Below, piece after piece: positions 54,795-55,463 of a stretch of DNA of 55,463 nucleotides. Both the position numbers and the translations under genes were made by a program. The notes under the pieces were generated by a model that searched no databases, was not told where the DNA came from, and saw only the letters and a program-made list of their open reading frames with translations. This DNA is from Terrabacter sp. 28. GTDB taxonomy: Bacteria; Actinomycetota; Actinomycetes; Actinomycetales; Dermatophilaceae. Numbering within the stretch: position 1 is the stretch's first letter; every line of letters starts with the position of its first letter. The stretch is from positions 1 to 55,463 of the forward strand of contig JYOE01000012.1 in NCBI GenBank assembly GCA_000955875.1. The letters are read 5' to 3'.

Positions 54795-55463
54795 TCAGTC
54801 GCGCCGGTGCTCGGGCAGGCCGTCGACGCCGTCCCGGATGACAGGCCAGGCCACCTCACCCGAGTAACCCTTGCGTGCGAGCATGCCGGCCAGGCGGCGG
54901 GCCTGGACCTCCGGGGGCAGGCCGCGCATCGAGCGCAGCTTCTTGGCGACGAGCTGCTCGGCACGCAGGCGCTCGTCGTTCGCCCCGACCTGGCCGAGCG
55001 CCTCGTCGGCGACCTCCTGGTCGATGCCCTGCTTGCGCAGCTCGTGCGCCAGCGCCCGACGCGCGAGACCCTTGCCGGCCTGACGCGACCGCACCAGCAT
55101 CTGGGCGTAGGCCTCGTCGTCGACGAGCCCCACCTCGGTCATGCGGTCGAGGACCTTGGCGGCGACCGTGTCGTCGCAGCCCCGCTGACGCAGCTTGCGC
55201 TCGAGCTGGGCCCGGCTGCGCGGCGCCATGCTCAGCTGGCGCAGCACGATGGCCCGGGCCACCGACTCCGCGTCGGCTTCGGGGACCTCGACCTCGACGT
55301 CGTCGGGCGGTGGCGTCCAGGGGCGCCGCTCCCCCGCCGGCGCGGTGTCGACGGGCGCCTCGTCCACGGGCACGGCCCAGTCGGGCCGCTCCGCGGAGTC
55401 GGCCGCAGCCCACCCGGTGCGGCGCGCGGCGCCGCCGCGCCGTGGTTCAGCGCGAGCAGGTCG
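54795..55463 (-). CDS. recX: Regulatory protein RecX, partial (start outside window)
   Basis: RecX limits RecA filament growth. The helical repeats are visible: VARAIVLRQLSMAPRSRAQLERKLRQRG, VGLVDDEAYAQMLVRSRQ, LARRALAHELRKQGID, and a C-terminal LARKGYSGEVAWPVIRD. The frame is open to the end of the window (223 codons) with a Pro/Arg/Ala-rich N-terminal tail, so the true start is either GTG 55373 or beyond the edge. recA is expected just past the right edge. Confidence 0.93.
   Translation of the reverse strand, partial: RPARAEPRRGGAARRTGWAAADSAERPDWAVPVDEAPVDTAPAGERRPWTPPPDDVEVEVPEADAESVARAIVLRQLSMAPRSRAQLERKLRQRGCDDTVAAKVLDRMTEVGLVDDEAYAQMLVRSRQAGKGLARRALAHELRKQGIDQEVADEALGQVGANDERLRAEQLVAKKLRSMRGLPPEVQARRLAGMLARKGYSGEVAWPVIRDGVDGLPEHRRD

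Overview
The window looks like ordinary chromosome from a high-GC, mycothiol-producing actinobacterium. GC is roughly 70 % by eye and third codon positions are almost always G or C. Gene order and content (hrcA-dnaJ-rsmE, HIT-phoH-ybeY-era, lepA/rpsT/holA, miaB-miaA-dapF next to recX, a mycothiol-dependent DinB-like enzyme) fit the Micrococcales. The family Intrasporangiaceae is my guess from overall style; no rRNA or other marker here proves it.

Layout. 1-5.7 kb: an AlkB-like dioxygenase under a LexA-type box, a mycothiol-dependent DinB/MDMPI protein, an IS481-family element with a frameshifted transposase inserted in a convergent-gene hairpin, a UvrA paralogue and an FMN split-barrel protein. 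5.7-12.8 kb: a GT-C-like membrane protein, leuA with a leucine-rich leader peptide, and a multicopper oxidase paired with a multi-pass membrane protein. 13.0-19.0 kb: a leftward run HIT - S10 peptidase - phoH - ybeY - CBS/CNNM protein - era - 53-residue acidic protein. 19.1-20.9 kb: an ECF sigma factor coupled to a membrane-anchored GerMN/Gmad2 protein, facing the other way and splitting the conserved hrcA-to-era string. 21-24 kb: rsmE, dnaJ, hrcA with a CIRCE operator. 24.2-31.9 kb: DUF3097, a CHAP hydrolase with three repeats, aldehyde dehydrogenase, hemW, a cyclophilin lipoprotein, a tyrosine phosphatase and DUF4442. 32-42.3 kb: lepA, M48 protease, a cupin gene broken by two frameshifts, MFS pump, a solitary MazF/PemK-like protein, rpsT, holA, an SPFH protein and a DinG-like helicase. 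42.3-42.9 kb: the only gene-poor stretch over 300 bp, with structured leader-like sequence before fhs. 42.9-55.5 kb: fhs, GNAT plus a zinc-ribbon mini-protein, hflX, an unknown membrane protein, a methyltransferase/nucleotidyltransferase pair, dapF-miaA-def-miaB, a YceI protein, and the 3' part of recX.

Most genes are housekeeping: ribosome maturation (era, ybeY, rsmE, rpsT, hflX, lepA), heat shock (hrcA, dnaJ), tRNA modification (miaA, miaB), leucine and diaminopimelate synthesis, one-carbon metabolism and DNA repair. I see no prophage, CRISPR array, tRNA or rRNA. The least ordinary items are the leuA leader, the sigma/GerMN pair, the leader region of fhs, three small genes, and a strongly over-represented word GTATGCCG scattered over the whole window. 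All names rest on reading motifs by eye; no database search was run.
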